Of a DNA stretch of 64,000 bases, positions 39,188-47,641 are shown one piece after another. The notes beneath the pieces were generated by a model that ran no database searches, had not been told where the DNA came from, and was given only the letters and a program-made list of their open reading frames with translations. The DNA lies in contig CAYVFI010000027.1 in the NCBI GenBank assembly GCA_964450955.1, positions 37,376 to 101,375 on the forward strand. Reading direction: 5' to 3'. The position numbers and the translations under genes are program-made. The DNA is from CAYNWT01 sp964450955. GTDB taxonomy: Bacteria; Planctomycetota; Planctomycetia; Planctomycetales; Planctomycetaceae. How positions within the stretch are numbered: the first letter of the stretch is position 1; each line of letters opens with the position of its first letter.

Positions 39188-40255
39188 ATGCCGCCTTTTG
39201 TCCGACCAATCTTTACGTTTTGCATTCTGGTTTGCTGCGTGTTCCCCACAGCCATTCGGGCTCAGGAACAGGCGGCCGATCGTGTGATTGTCCGCCGTGA
39301 AACAAGTCGTCGACAGACGACGTACACGGGCCGCGTACTGGACTACACAAACAAGATTCTGCGGTTCCGACTTCAGACGAGCGGTGGAGTCCGTCAGTTT
39401 AAGACGTCGGAAATTCTTAGCATCGCGACTCCGCAAGTCGAACAACACCAGCAGGGCACGGAGCTCTTCAAAGCAGGCAAGTACCAGGAAGCCGTCGTCG
39501 CTCTGGAAGCCGCCACACGCAACGAACCGCGCGACTGGGTCAAACGCGATATTCTCGCGACGCTGGCACGAGTCCATCTGCGTTACGGGAACCGCATTGC
39601 GGCCGCAGATGCATTTGTGCGACTGACAAATTCGGACCCCAACACACATCACTTCGGATCCATCCCGCTGTGGTGGTCTGACGAACCAATCGATGCCGCC
39701 GGCCAACGAAAAGCAAGAACCTGGCTAAGCAGCCCGAACCTATCCGCCCAATTAATTGCAGCCAGCGCACTATTCCAATTCCCTGAGACGCGCGGCGAAG
39801 CCGTGGTGCAGTTCGAAAAACTCGCCCGCAGCGGCCGCGCGCAGGTGATTGATTTGGCCAGGACACAGCAGTGGCGAACCCGGCTCACTGAAGACAAACC
39901 GTTTGGCGACGTCGAGATTCAATCGTGGCGTGGGCGTCTGCAGTCAATGGAATCGGCCCAGCGAGCCGGACCGTGGTTCCTGCTGGGGCAAGCGTACTCA
40001 AAACGGCGAGAACACGATCAATCCGCGCTGGCGTACTTGTGGGTGCCGCTGGTGTATTCCGAAGACTGGACGCTGGCGGCCGAAGCAAACTTCGCCGCGG
40101 CGGGTTCCCTTGAAAAAGCCGGGCGCCTGCCTGAAGCGGAATCACTGTACCGCGAAACATCAAGACGATTTCAGAACACCCGGTTCGCACAACGGGCAGA
40201 AGAAAGACTCCGCCCGCGCCAGCAGCAGCCGTCTTCTTCTACCGACCAGAAGTAG
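39188..40255 (+). CDS. Secreted TPR-like repeat protein
   Basis: A 355-residue protein. The start MPPFVRPIFTFCILVCCVFP begins a signal peptide cleaved near AIRAQ, so the ATG at 39188 is preferred over 39047, which adds 47 residues rich in Trp and Cys. A short N-terminal beta part (YTGRVLDYTNKILRFRLQTS) is followed by helical hairpins of TPR type: QGTELFKAGKYQEAVVALEA, ILATLARVHLRYGNRIAAAD, WFLLGQAYSKRREHDQSALA and SLEKAGRLPEAESLYRETSR. It likely scaffolds a periplasmic complex. It is divergent from the DUF1549/DUF1553 gene. Confidence 0.75.
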   Translation: MPPFVRPIFTFCILVCCVFPTAIRAQEQAADRVIVRRETSRRQTTYTGRVLDYTNKILRFRLQTSGGVRQFKTSEILSIATPQVEQHQQGTELFKAGKYQEAVVALEAATRNEPRDWVKRDILATLARVHLRYGNRIAAADAFVRLTNSDPNTHHFGSIPLWWSDEPIDAAGQRKARTWLSSPNLSAQLIAASALFQFPETRGEAVVQFEKLARSGRAQVIDLARTQQWRTRLTEDKPFGDVEIQSWRGRLQSMESAQRAGPWFLLGQAYSKRREHDQSALAYLWVPLVYSEDWTLAAEANFAAAGSLEKAGRLPEAESLYRETSRRFQNTRFAQRAEERLRPRQQQPSSSTDQK

Positions 40256-40271
40256 CCGCACTCACCGCTTG

Positions 40272-41564
40272 CTACACAGACGCCGCAGCGACCTCATGAT
40301 CTGACGGCGGAGTCATCTCGCCCATCGCGTCAAACATGTCGCCCACACCCGGCTTGAACACATCGCCGATCAGAATGTCGACAAGGTTCGACTGGTACTG
40401 CGGATGCGTCTTCAGGAACTGGCCAAAGCTGAAACCGGGCGTGTAGAACGCGTAAACCAGCTTGCGGAAGTTCTCGACACCTTCGTTGTAGTGATCTTTC
40501 CAACCACCCAAACGTTCGCCCGTGAGTTCATTCGCTTCAAACGCTTCGTGAATCGCATCAGCAGCAAACTCACCGGACTTCATCGCAAGGTAAACGCCCG
40601 ATGAATACACCGGATCAATAAACCCGAACGCGTCGCCGGTCAAAACCCAGCCATCGCCGGCCGCTTTCTCAGACTTGTACGAGAAATCTTTCGTCGTGAA
40701 GTACTCTTCAGTCCGAGTCGCATCGGCAAGCTTTTCCTGCAGAGCCGGACAGCGTGAAAGTTCTCTCTGGAACACTTCACCCGACGACTGCTTGTCGCCA
40801 AACATGTAAGGCAGGCTACCGGTGCAACCAATGCTGACCACATTGTTTGGCAACGGGATGTACCAGAACCACGACTGCTTGCCTTCAGTCTGCAGAATGA
40901 TGGTGCAGCCTTCGTCCCGACCCGGTCCACGATGAGCATTTTGGTAGTAAGTCCACACCGTTGCCTTGCGCAGCAATGGGTCCTGCTTCTTCAGTTTCAT
41001 TCGGCTGGCTAAGAACGCGCTTTGGCCGGTGGCGTCGACAACAACTTTCGACTTGATCGTCTTCTCAACGCGATCGGCACCCAGCAAAGCCTTCACACCA
41101 ACCGCGCGTTCGCCTTCGAAGAGAACCTCTGTCACCTGAGCCAGAGTGTGCGTCGTCGCGCCTTTGTCGGCGGCGTTGTCCAACAGCATCTTGTCGAAGT
41201 CACCGCGGACGACCTGCCAGGTCTGCGAACTCTCGCAGTCCTTGTGATCGTGGAAGTAAAACGGCGCGGAAACTTTGTGACCGTCGCTTACAAACTGAAC
41301 GCTGTACTTCCTGGGAAACGCCGATTCCTTAAGTTTCTCGACAAGACCAAGGCGTTCCAGCGACCAATACGTCTCAGGGATCAGCGACTCACCAACATGA
41401 TGACGCGGAAACTGTGCTCGGTCCAAAACCAACGTCTTGTGACCGTACTCCGCAACCAACGCCCCAGTCGTCGCGCCAGCCGGCCCGCCACCAATCACGA
41501 TGACGTCGTAGCTATCTTCCAGTTCGGGGTGATGAACTGAGTACTCGGGGTTCGCATCAATCAT
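40272..41564 (-). CDS. Halogenase-like FAD-dependent oxidoreductase
   Basis: A 430-residue flavoprotein of the geranylgeranyl reductase/flavin halogenase superfamily. VIVIGGGPAGATTG (21-34) binds FAD, GESLIPETYWSLERLG (59-74) follows, and GDAFGFIDPVYSSGVYLAMK is the second FAD segment. Residues 232-237 are WFWYIP, the WxWxIP motif of flavin-dependent halogenases, and FPRK at 83-86 resembles the FxxK region of the CndH/CmlS-type group. Members halogenate, hydroxylate or reduce aromatic or acyl substrates, so halogenation is possible but unproven. It is the last gene of a minus-strand trio and has an operator-like palindrome upstream. Confidence 0.82.
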   Translation of the reverse strand: MIDANPEYSVHHPELEDSYDVIVIGGGPAGATTGALVAEYGHKTLVLDRAQFPRHHVGESLIPETYWSLERLGLVEKLKESAFPRKYSVQFVSDGHKVSAPFYFHDHKDCESSQTWQVVRGDFDKMLLDNAADKGATTHTLAQVTEVLFEGERAVGVKALLGADRVEKTIKSKVVVDATGQSAFLASRMKLKKQDPLLRKATVWTYYQNAHRGPGRDEGCTIILQTEGKQSWFWYIPLPNNVVSIGCTGSLPYMFGDKQSSGEVFQRELSRCPALQEKLADATRTEEYFTTKDFSYKSEKAAGDGWVLTGDAFGFIDPVYSSGVYLAMKSGEFAADAIHEAFEANELTGERLGGWKDHYNEGVENFRKLVYAFYTPGFSFGQFLKTHPQYQSNLVDILIGDVFKPGVGDMFDAMGEMTPPSDHEVAAASV

Positions 41565-41633
41565 GTGTGGACTCTCCTGCTAACTCTGGACTGATTTGAT
41601 TCTAGGAACCCCGGCAAGCGCCCGAATATGCAT

Positions 41634-41647
41634 ATATGTTCACATAT
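41634..41647. promoter_or_regulatory. Operator-like palindrome before the halogenase-like gene
   Basis: ATATGTTCACATAT is a perfect inverted repeat (6-base arms, TC centre) in an AT-rich island within a GC-rich region. It lies 70-83 bases upstream of the ATG at 41564 and touches the stop of the chorismate-lyase-like gene. The form is that of a site for a dimeric repressor or activator; the regulator is unknown. Confidence 0.4.
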
Positions 41648-42183
41648 CAGGTCAGGGGGCGGGAAATCTCCAGCAAATCAACGGCAGGCTGGTTATTACA
41701 GAAGATCGTGGCCAGCCTTCCATAGGTGGTTTGGCCCGTCTCCATCTGCATGTAGTTCGCCAAAGACGGACCAGCTTCAATCCGCAGAATTGCTCCTAAA
41801 TCTATATCTCGCAGTATGTTGTGATTAATCAGAACTCGGCCCAGCGGGATCTCGCCAGACAGTATTTCTTGTCGGACAGCATCAGTGACATGCTGGAAGT
41901 TAAACCGAACCAGTCCGAATTGAACCGGGAAATCGGTTCCCTGCTTAACCAGCAGAATCTTGCGACAGTAGAGATCTTTGTCGGACGACTGTTCCAGCAC
42001 CACGACATCCACCGGCGACTTGTGGAACGACTCCATTGTCACCGTCATATGGTGATTGTGAGCCAGCATCTCGTCATAAGGCTTCGGCGTGGCCGTGACC
42101 GGAGTGTGTTCGACCCGGTTCATCAGCGGTTCCGTCTCCGGAAACATGCTGGTCAATCGATTCAATTCATCAAGCGGATTCAC
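41647..42183 (-). CDS. Chorismate-pyruvate-lyase-like protein (DUF98/UbiC fold)
   Basis: A 178-residue protein. YDEMLAHNHHMTVTMESFHK, then DVVVLEQ, YCRKILLVKQGTDFPVQFGL, VRQEILSGEIPLGRVLINHN and LRRIEAG-like text (ILRIEAGPSL) follow the DUF98 chorismate-lyase layout, including the Arg and the PLG turn that bind chorismate. The enzyme family turns chorismate into 4-hydroxybenzoate and pyruvate. Planctomycetes use menaquinone, so the usual ubiquinone role is unlikely, and the product probably serves the adjoining trio. It follows the HemN-like gene by 123 bases, in which a family R1 repeat lies, and precedes the flavoprotein by 82 bases. Confidence 0.7.
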   Translation of the reverse strand: MNPLDELNRLTSMFPETEPLMNRVEHTPVTATPKPYDEMLAHNHHMTVTMESFHKSPVDVVVLEQSSDKDLYCRKILLVKQGTDFPVQFGLVRFNFQHVTDAVRQEILSGEIPLGRVLINHNILRDIDLGAILRIEAGPSLANYMQMETGQTTYGRLATIFCNNQPAVDLLEISRPLT

Positions 42184-42223
42184 TGCATCTTATCCTGTAA
42201 TGTCTTTGTCCAACAAAAGCGAA

Positions 42224-42310
42224 ACACCACCCGCATCCAACCGGCCCAAACCCCACCAACCCCAGTTACCGAACCAACCGGATACCGATGCAACGGAACG
42301 TTGCCCCTAG
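42224..42310 (-). repeat. Stop-codon-anchored hairpin repeat R1, copy A
   Basis: Read on the minus strand, the element begins with the TAG stop of the HemN-like gene (42309-42307), then GGG, then the hairpin GCAACG-TTC-CGTTGC at 42304-42290, then ATCGGTATCCGGTTGG and a GT-rich tail. Copies B, C and D (45503, 52161, 54940) and the copy at 29590 share the order. Confidence 0.65.
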
Positions 42311-43614
42311 GTGTAGCGGACGGCCCGGTGTTGTTCTTCGAAGTATTCGGGCAGCAGGCTGTCGGCCTGCAGCAGCCCTTTTCGCGTGAGCACAATATCG
42401 TCACCTTCGACGTTTAGGTACCCGGCGGCCTGTTGATTGGCGAGCGGCGTTTTGAACTCTTCCAAAATGTCGACGCCAAACTTTTCAAGAAACGGCAGCT
42501 TCGACACCCGGCCTTCCTTCATCTGCAAAACCAGTTCGCGAATGAGCGTCTGATGGGGCGTCGGAGTCAACGCGCGGTTGATTGGTAGTTCGCCCTTGTT
42601 GACCGTTTCCATGTAGTCCTCGATCTTGTCGAGGTTTTGATAGTGGACTCCCTGAAAGTGGCCAAACGAAGAAACGCCCACAGCCATCAAATCGCACCCG
42701 CGCCACACGTTGTCGCGATAGACGAACGCGTCTTTCTCCGGGTTCCGAATAAACTCGTTGCCACTGCACGGTTGGTATCCGGACTTGGCCATGGTGTCGA
42801 TCGCTTCGCTAACCCATCGCCGTTTTGTGGGCCAGCTGGCAACCGGCGATGCGATTTGCAGGTCGCTCATTTCCTTTGAATACACCGTGTTGAACGGCAA
42901 TTCCATCTGATAGATCGTGATGTTGTCCGGTTCCATCGCGATCGCTTTTTCGACGCACGATGCCCAGTTCTCATCCGTCTCGCCCACCATACCTGCGATG
43001 AGATCGACGTTGATCTGCGGGAACCCAACATCTTTTAGCCAGCCGTAAGCTTTCATGACTTCCGGCGACAGGTGAGCTCGCCCGTTCTCTTCGAGAATCT
43101 TGTCGTCGAAGTTTTCGATGCCCAGTGAAACTCGAGTGACCCCGATGTCCTTGAGCGTCTTCACTTTGTCCAGGCTAAGTGTTCCCGGTTCGCACTCAAA
43201 CGTGACTTCCTCAGCATCATCCCACGAAATGTATTCGCTCATCCGCTCACGCAACGAACGCAACTGCTTCGCACTGAGGTACGAGGGAGTCCCGCCGCCG
43301 AAGTACACAAACTTCAGTTTGCGATTCTGCGTGCCACGTCGTTCGGCCAGCATGCCCAGTTCGGCAACCAGCGACTGCACGTAGTCTTCAATCGCTTTCG
43401 CGTTTTGATTCGTGTAGACGCGGAAGTAGCAGAACTTGCATCGCTTCCGACAAAACGGAATGTGGATGTACAGACCCAGCGGGCGGTCGTCTGGTTCTTT
43501 GTCGAACGCATCCAGAGCCTGCGGGACGTTGTCCGATTTCCACAGCGAGAACGGCGGATAGTTGGAAATGAAGTAACTTCCAACTTCGGTCGTCGTGGTT
43601 GTGTCTGTTGCCAT
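42307..43614 (-). CDS. HemN/HemW-like radical SAM protein
   Basis: A 435-residue radical SAM enzyme. [17 protein letters not shown] contains the CxxxCxxC motif for the 4Fe-4S cluster, followed by [20 protein letters not shown] (the SAM-binding GGGTPS of the HemN group), [15 protein letters not shown] and a C-terminal HemN-type domain ([20 protein letters not shown]). The usual members decarboxylate coproporphyrinogen III, insert haem or methylate. Its place in front of a chorismate-lyase-like and a halogenase-like gene suggests a biosynthetic role rather than routine haem synthesis. Its TAG stop is the first part of a repeat. Confidence 0.85.
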   Translation of the reverse strand: MATDTTTTTEVGSYFISNYPPFSLWKSDNVPQALDAFDKEPDDRPLGLYIHIPFCRKRCKFCYFRVYTNQNAKAIEDYVQSLVAELGMLAERRGTQNRKLKFVYFGGGTPSYLSAKQLRSLRERMSEYISWDDAEEVTFECEPGTLSLDKVKTLKDIGVTRVSLGIENFDDKILEENGRAHLSPEVMKAYGWLKDVGFPQINVDLIAGMVGETDENWASCVEKAIAMEPDNITIYQMELPFNTVYSKEMSDLQIASPVASWPTKRRWVSEAIDTMAKSGYQPCSGNEFIRNPEKDAFVYRDNVWRGCDLMAVGVSSFGHFQGVHYQNLDKIEDYMETVNKGELPINRALTPTPHQTLIRELVLQMKEGRVSKLPFLEKFGVDILEEFKTPLANQQAAGYLNVEGDDIVLTRKGLLQADSLLPEYFEEQHRAVRYT

Positions 43615-43686
43615 TGATTTCTTGCGTGGGAAATGTCGACGGATGTGTGGCTCTAAAAAAGATTCTATGCGAAACCCTGACCGAAA

Positions 43687-44121
43687 TCAGAGTTTTCCCT
43701 GAGTCTCTTTCAGATGACTTTCGACAGCTGCCAGCAGTGGATTGATGGTCTTAGCCTGAATTTCGTGCGGCGGAGACCACTCGAACCACTGATACGACTC
43801 ATGTTCGGTAGCCACAATCTCGACGTCTTTTACCAATCTTCCCAGCAAAATAAGCAGCGACTTTTGCACCGGTTCCGGCCCATATCGCCGGTCACGAACC
43901 TCGTATTCGTGTTCGAACCGAAACGTGGGGTCCATCACGATGTCGTCGGCTGCGATTCCAGTCTCTTCAACCAGCTCCCGATAGGCGCACTCTAAATCGG
44001 TTTCTCCAGGATCAACGTGGCCCTTCGGCAGGTCCCACCGCTGCTTGTGTTTCATCAATAGGAACGAATCAACCGGGTCGCCCCGAACGATCAGGAAGCC
44101 GCACGATCTTGCCGTCTTCAT
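43687..44121 (-). CDS. NUDIX hydrolase (bis(nucleosyl)-tetraphosphatase-like)
   Basis: A 144-residue hydrolase with an intact Nudix box GHVDPGETDLECAYRELVEE, then TGI (G-x5-E-x7-R-E-x2-E-E-x-G). The N-terminal MKTARSCGFLIVRGD and KQRWDLPKGHVDPGE suggest the Ap4A/MutT-like type that acts on nucleoside polyphosphates. The frame opens at 44241, but the ATG at 44121 begins the conserved strand. It converges with nothing and is divergent from the phosphate transporter. Confidence 0.88.
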   Translation of the reverse strand: MKTARSCGFLIVRGDPVDSFLLMKHKQRWDLPKGHVDPGETDLECAYRELVEETGIAADDIVMDPTFRFEHEYEVRDRRYGPEPVQKSLLILLGRLVKDVEIVATEHESYQWFEWSPPHEIQAKTINPLLAAVESHLKETQGKL

Positions 44122-44389
44122 TGTTACACCTGAATTAGTCGCCCGGCAGAATACACACCCAGCGATCCGAAACGGAAACCGTGACCGATCGCACTTAGAC
44201 CGGCCAACTGTGTATCGGTTCGCACTTTGAACTGCGAACACGATCTACCGCCAGAATCACGTTTCGATGCCAATTACGTGAATCTCGTTATCCGACAGTA
44301 ATCTGACATCGACTAATCACGTCAGAATTTGATGACAGGAACACAACCACAGCGGCTGCCATGGTAGTCAGCAACGGAAATTTAAAACT

Positions 44390-45505
44390 ATGACAGCCAC
44401 GCTTTTGGTGATTGCGACCGGACTAATTCTGGCTTACGGCAATGGAGCCAACGACAACTTTAAAGGTGTCGCAACCCTGTTTGGCAGCGGCACAACCGAT
44501 CGTAAGACCGCGCTTGCATGGGCAACCTTCACGACTTTGTTGGGTTCAGCCTGCGCCATTTGGCTATCCGCCGAACTGCTGGCGCGGTTCAGTGGCAAGG
44601 GGATTGTTGACGCGTCTCTGACCGCAGATGCGGGGTTCGTCACGGCTGTCGCCATCGCGGCCGGTCTTACGGTTCTACTTGCAACCAGAGTCGGCATGCC
44701 GGTTTCCACAACGCACGCACTGGTCGGCGGACTAACCGGCGCTGCGCTGGCATCAACGTCTGGAATCCATTGGGACATTCTGGGCAACAAGTTTTTCATC
44801 CCGTTGCTACTCAGCCCCATCATCGCGCTCACGGCAACAACGCTGCTGTATCCGGTGTTCAGAAAGATTCGCAAAGCCACCGGGCTCAAGTCGAACACAT
44901 GTTTCTGTGTTGATGTCGAGACCATCGAAACCGTTCCCGCCATGAGCACCGAACTCGCAATGGTTCGAGCCGAAGCGCTGACGGCATCAATGGGAACCAC
45001 CGTCACATGCCAGCAACGATACGAAGGTCGAATTCTGGGAATCAACGCCGCGGCGACACTTGATGCGGCTCACTACGCATCTGCCGGTTTGATGAGCTTC
45101 GCTCGCGGACTCAACGACACACCCAAAATTGCCGCTCTGTTTCTTGTTGCACCCATCATCAGCCCGGTCGGCGCGTTGTGTCTGTGCGGCGCGGCGATCG
45201 CAATCGGCGGCATCATCAGTTCTCGCCGGGTCGCGGAAACGATGAGCACAGAGATCACACCCATGAACGCCGGCCAGGGCTTCACCGCGAACCTGGTAAC
45301 GGGCCTCACGGTGATCACCGCCAGCAAGTGGGGCTTGCCTGTTTCAACAACGCACGTTTCCTGCGGTTCTCTGTTCGGACTGGGCGCTGCAACGGGCGGA
45401 GCCAAATGGAAAGCCATCGGAACCATCCTGCTGGCATGGGTCGTCACCCTACCCCTGGCCGCCCTACTAGCTGCCCTCGCCTACAAAGCCCTAAAAACAA
45501 TCTAA
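44390..45505 (+). CDS. PiT-family inorganic phosphate transporter
   Basis: A 371-residue membrane transporter with about ten hydrophobic segments. The two inverted repeats carry the PiT signatures GANDNFKGVATLFGSGTTDR at the N-terminus and GLNDTPKIAALFLVA in the second half, each with MPVSTTHALVGG or LPVSTTHVSCGS downstream. It imports phosphate with Na+ or H+. No PhoU-like gene is adjacent. Its TAA stop begins family R1 copy B. Confidence 0.93.
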   Translation: MTATLLVIATGLILAYGNGANDNFKGVATLFGSGTTDRKTALAWATFTTLLGSACAIWLSAELLARFSGKGIVDASLTADAGFVTAVAIAAGLTVLLATRVGMPVSTTHALVGGLTGAALASTSGIHWDILGNKFFIPLLLSPIIALTATTLLYPVFRKIRKATGLKSNTCFCVDVETIETVPAMSTELAMVRAEALTASMGTTVTCQQRYEGRILGINAAATLDAAHYASAGLMSFARGLNDTPKIAALFLVAPIISPVGALCLCGAAIAIGGIISSRRVAETMSTEITPMNAGQGFTANLVTGLTVITASKWGLPVSTTHVSCGSLFGLGAATGGAKWKAIGTILLAWVVTLPLAALLAALAYKALKTI

Positions 45506-45590
45506 AGGGCAATGTTCCGTTGCATCGGATTCCGGTCGGGGCATCGGGGTGGTGTTTGTTGGGGCCGTGAACCCGGTTGGACGTGTTCTT
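45503..45590 (+). repeat. Stop-codon-anchored hairpin repeat R1, copy B
   Basis: It begins with the TAA of the phosphate-transporter gene (45503-45505), then AGGG, then GCAATG-TTC-CGTTGC at 45509-45523 (one G-T wobble), then ATCGGATTCCGG and a GT-rich tail with GTGAACCCGGTTGGACG. Confidence 0.65.
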
Positions 45591-45595
45591 TGACA

Positions 45596-45670
45596 GGCTT
45601 CCATCGTGTCAAACATGTTGCCAACGTCGGGCTTCGCCACGCTCCAGCCAACTAGAACCAACGCGGCGTA
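45596..45670 (-). pseudogene. Remnant of a second halogenase-like flavoprotein C-terminus
   Basis: In one minus-strand frame the 75 bases read AALVLVGWSVAKPDVGNMFD followed by TMEA, matching NLVDILIGDVFKPGVGDMFD then AMGE near the C-terminus of the flavoprotein at 40272-41564; the DNA of the two also agrees over about 30 bases. No further homology is visible on either side, so it is a fragment. It was probably left by a duplication or a rearrangement around the phosphate transporter. Confidence 0.45.
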
Positions 45671-45719
45671 CAAAATTCGCAATCTTCTGCACGTTCAAAG
45701 CGAGGGCTGGTAGGAAACC

Positions 45720-47570
45720 CTACTCCTCTGAACCCAGCACAACGACTTTGCCGGCGTGGCTACCAAAGTACAGTTGGCCTTGTGACGCTGTTGGCGATGT
45801 CCAGACGTTGATCTTCTCGCCAACCGAATGCGCCCACCGGATTGATCCGTCTCGGTTCAGGGCGTACATGTTGCCGTCGGACGATCCCACGTAAATCGAC
45901 TTGGCTGTGACCGCGGGCGATGAAAATACCGCGCCGCCAAGATCTGTTTTCCACTTTGGTTCGCCTGTCTTCAAATCCAAAGCGTACAGGTTCTTGTCAT
46001 TCGAACCGACAAACAGCGTGTCACCATCGATCACGGGCGATGAGAAAATCTGACCGTCTGTTTTGTGCTTCCACTTAACGTCGCCGTCGTCCGCTTTGAC
46101 TGCGTAGACATGGTGATCATACGACGTGAAATACACCAAACCGTCCAATTCAACGGGCGATGAGAACACCGGCTGATCAGATTTGTAGAACTGCCACTTC
46201 ACCTCACCCGACTCTCGGTTCAGTGCGAAGACTTTTCCTCCGTACGTGCCGATGAACACACTGTTTTCCGTCACAAATGGCGAAGACAACATGCTCGCGC
46301 CGACGTCTTGTTTCCATTTCAGCTGGCCGGTTTTCGCGTCGAGAGCGTAGACATGATTGTCGAACCCGCCGAAGTAAACGACGCCGTTCAGAATCGCTGG
46401 CGAAGACTGTTCGCCACCGTCACCCAAAGCGAAGTCCCACTTCTTCTTACCTGTGGCCGCATCGACCGCGTAAAACCTGTTGTCGTCGGCTCCAAAATAA
46501 ACCACGCCATTGGCAACCGAAGGTGATGCTCGCACAAGACCGCCGACGTCAAATTTCCATTTCAGTCTGCCGCTTTCTCGATCAAGCGCATGCAGTCGAT
46601 TTGCGTGGCCGCCGATGAAGACCGTGTCACCGACAACCGCCGCAGACGATTCAATAATGTCGCCAGTGTCGTATTCCCAGACAACTTTCGGCTTTGCGAT
46701 TTCTGTCGAACCGTAAGTACCGGTTCGGTTTGCGTTGCCGCGAAACTGGTTCCACTCGCTGGGGCTTGGATGGGACGATTCAAGGAATGAAGACATAGGA
46801 ACCAACGTGACGTCGTTTCGTTTTTTAAGTTGCTTGCGAATGTAGTTTTTGTGCCACGAACCGAAGGTGATCAGGAACCGTTTTCCTTTGCCGGAGTGGT
46901 TGTCCAGGGCGTCAGCGATATGACCGTAGTGAGCCGCGTTGATGTTGGACCAACCGCCATCGCCAATGAGATCGTTGAAGTAGCGGTCGTACGGCTGCAT
47001 GCCTGCTTCAACAAGCGCGTCGTAGCGGTCGGTGTGAATCAAAACCGGATCGTTGGCGTCACCGGCCCTGGCGATTAGACGCCCGATTCTTTGCTGAGCC
47101 GCAGTGACTTCTGCGTATTGTTCCTTATGAGTCTGCTGCAACTTCGCCATCGTGGCTCGGCGACTATCGGCCATCGGTTTCGTCCATCCCGCGCACGCGA
47201 TGATTTCGAAGTTCATTTCCCTGGTCAACGGGAAAACCGCATCAATGTATTCAGGGAAAACGCGGACTCTCGATTCAGTAATCCTGCCGGTATCGCGGAA
47301 CTGTTTAGAGGCGGCTTCGAGCCGGTCTGGTGGAATTTCCGTGAGGATGTAGTCGGGCTTAATTTGCCGGATCAGGTCCTTCAGGCGTTCAAGATCGTAT
47401 GGCCCCTGTTGACGGTGCTTGCCATGAATCATTCCCATCACGACAACTTCGTTTTTCGTGGTGGCAGTGTTGCCCGGCTTTGACGATTGCTGAGCCACCG
47501 CTGGAACGACAAGGCAAGCCTGAATCAGAATCAGCAGTCCGCTTGTGATTTGCTGGGAGAACATAGTCAC
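45720..47570 (-). CDS. Exported TraB/ChaN-like domain fused to a PQQ beta-propeller
   Basis: A 616-residue protein. A signal peptide ends near VVPAVAQ. Residues ~40-262 resemble the TraB/TIKI/ChaN superfamily: VVVMGMIHGKHR near 43-53, DYILTEIPPDRLEAA near 73-87 and FLITFGSWHKNYIRKQL near 235-255 supply paired histidines and a Glu. Residues ~275-616 are PQQ-like propeller blades with repeated W or WKxxxGG/ VYFG / YALDxxTGxxKWK motifs, like the YfgL/BamB or alcohol-dehydrogenase propeller. The propeller may bind a partner or quinone and the N-terminal part may hydrolyse peptides or bind metal. The exact start could be 47564 (second Met). Confidence 0.8.
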   Translation of the reverse strand: MTMFSQQITSGLLILIQACLVVPAVAQQSSKPGNTATTKNEVVVMGMIHGKHRQQGPYDLERLKDLIRQIKPDYILTEIPPDRLEAASKQFRDTGRITESRVRVFPEYIDAVFPLTREMNFEIIACAGWTKPMADSRRATMAKLQQTHKEQYAEVTAAQQRIGRLIARAGDANDPVLIHTDRYDALVEAGMQPYDRYFNDLIGDGGWSNINAAHYGHIADALDNHSGKGKRFLITFGSWHKNYIRKQLKKRNDVTLVPMSSFLESSHPSPSEWNQFRGNANRTGTYGSTEIAKPKVVWEYDTGDIIESSAAVVGDTVFIGGHANRLHALDRESGRLKWKFDVGGLVRASPSVANGVVYFGADDNRFYAVDAATGKKKWDFALGDGGEQSSPAILNGVVYFGGFDNHVYALDAKTGQLKWKQDVGASMLSSPFVTENSVFIGTYGGKVFALNRESGEVKWQFYKSDQPVFSSPVELDGLVYFTSYDHHVYAVKADDGDVKWKHKTDGQIFSSPVIDGDTLFVGSNDKNLYALDLKTGEPKWKTDLGGAVFSSPAVTAKSIYVGSSDGNMYALNRDGSIRWAHSVGEKINVWTSPTASQGQLYFGSHAGKVVVLGSEE

Positions 47571-47641
47571 TTCGTAAGTCAGTGGTGTCAGTGGATGTGA
47601 TCGAGAACCGATCAGTGGCCTCGCTCGCTACAATGAGTGCT

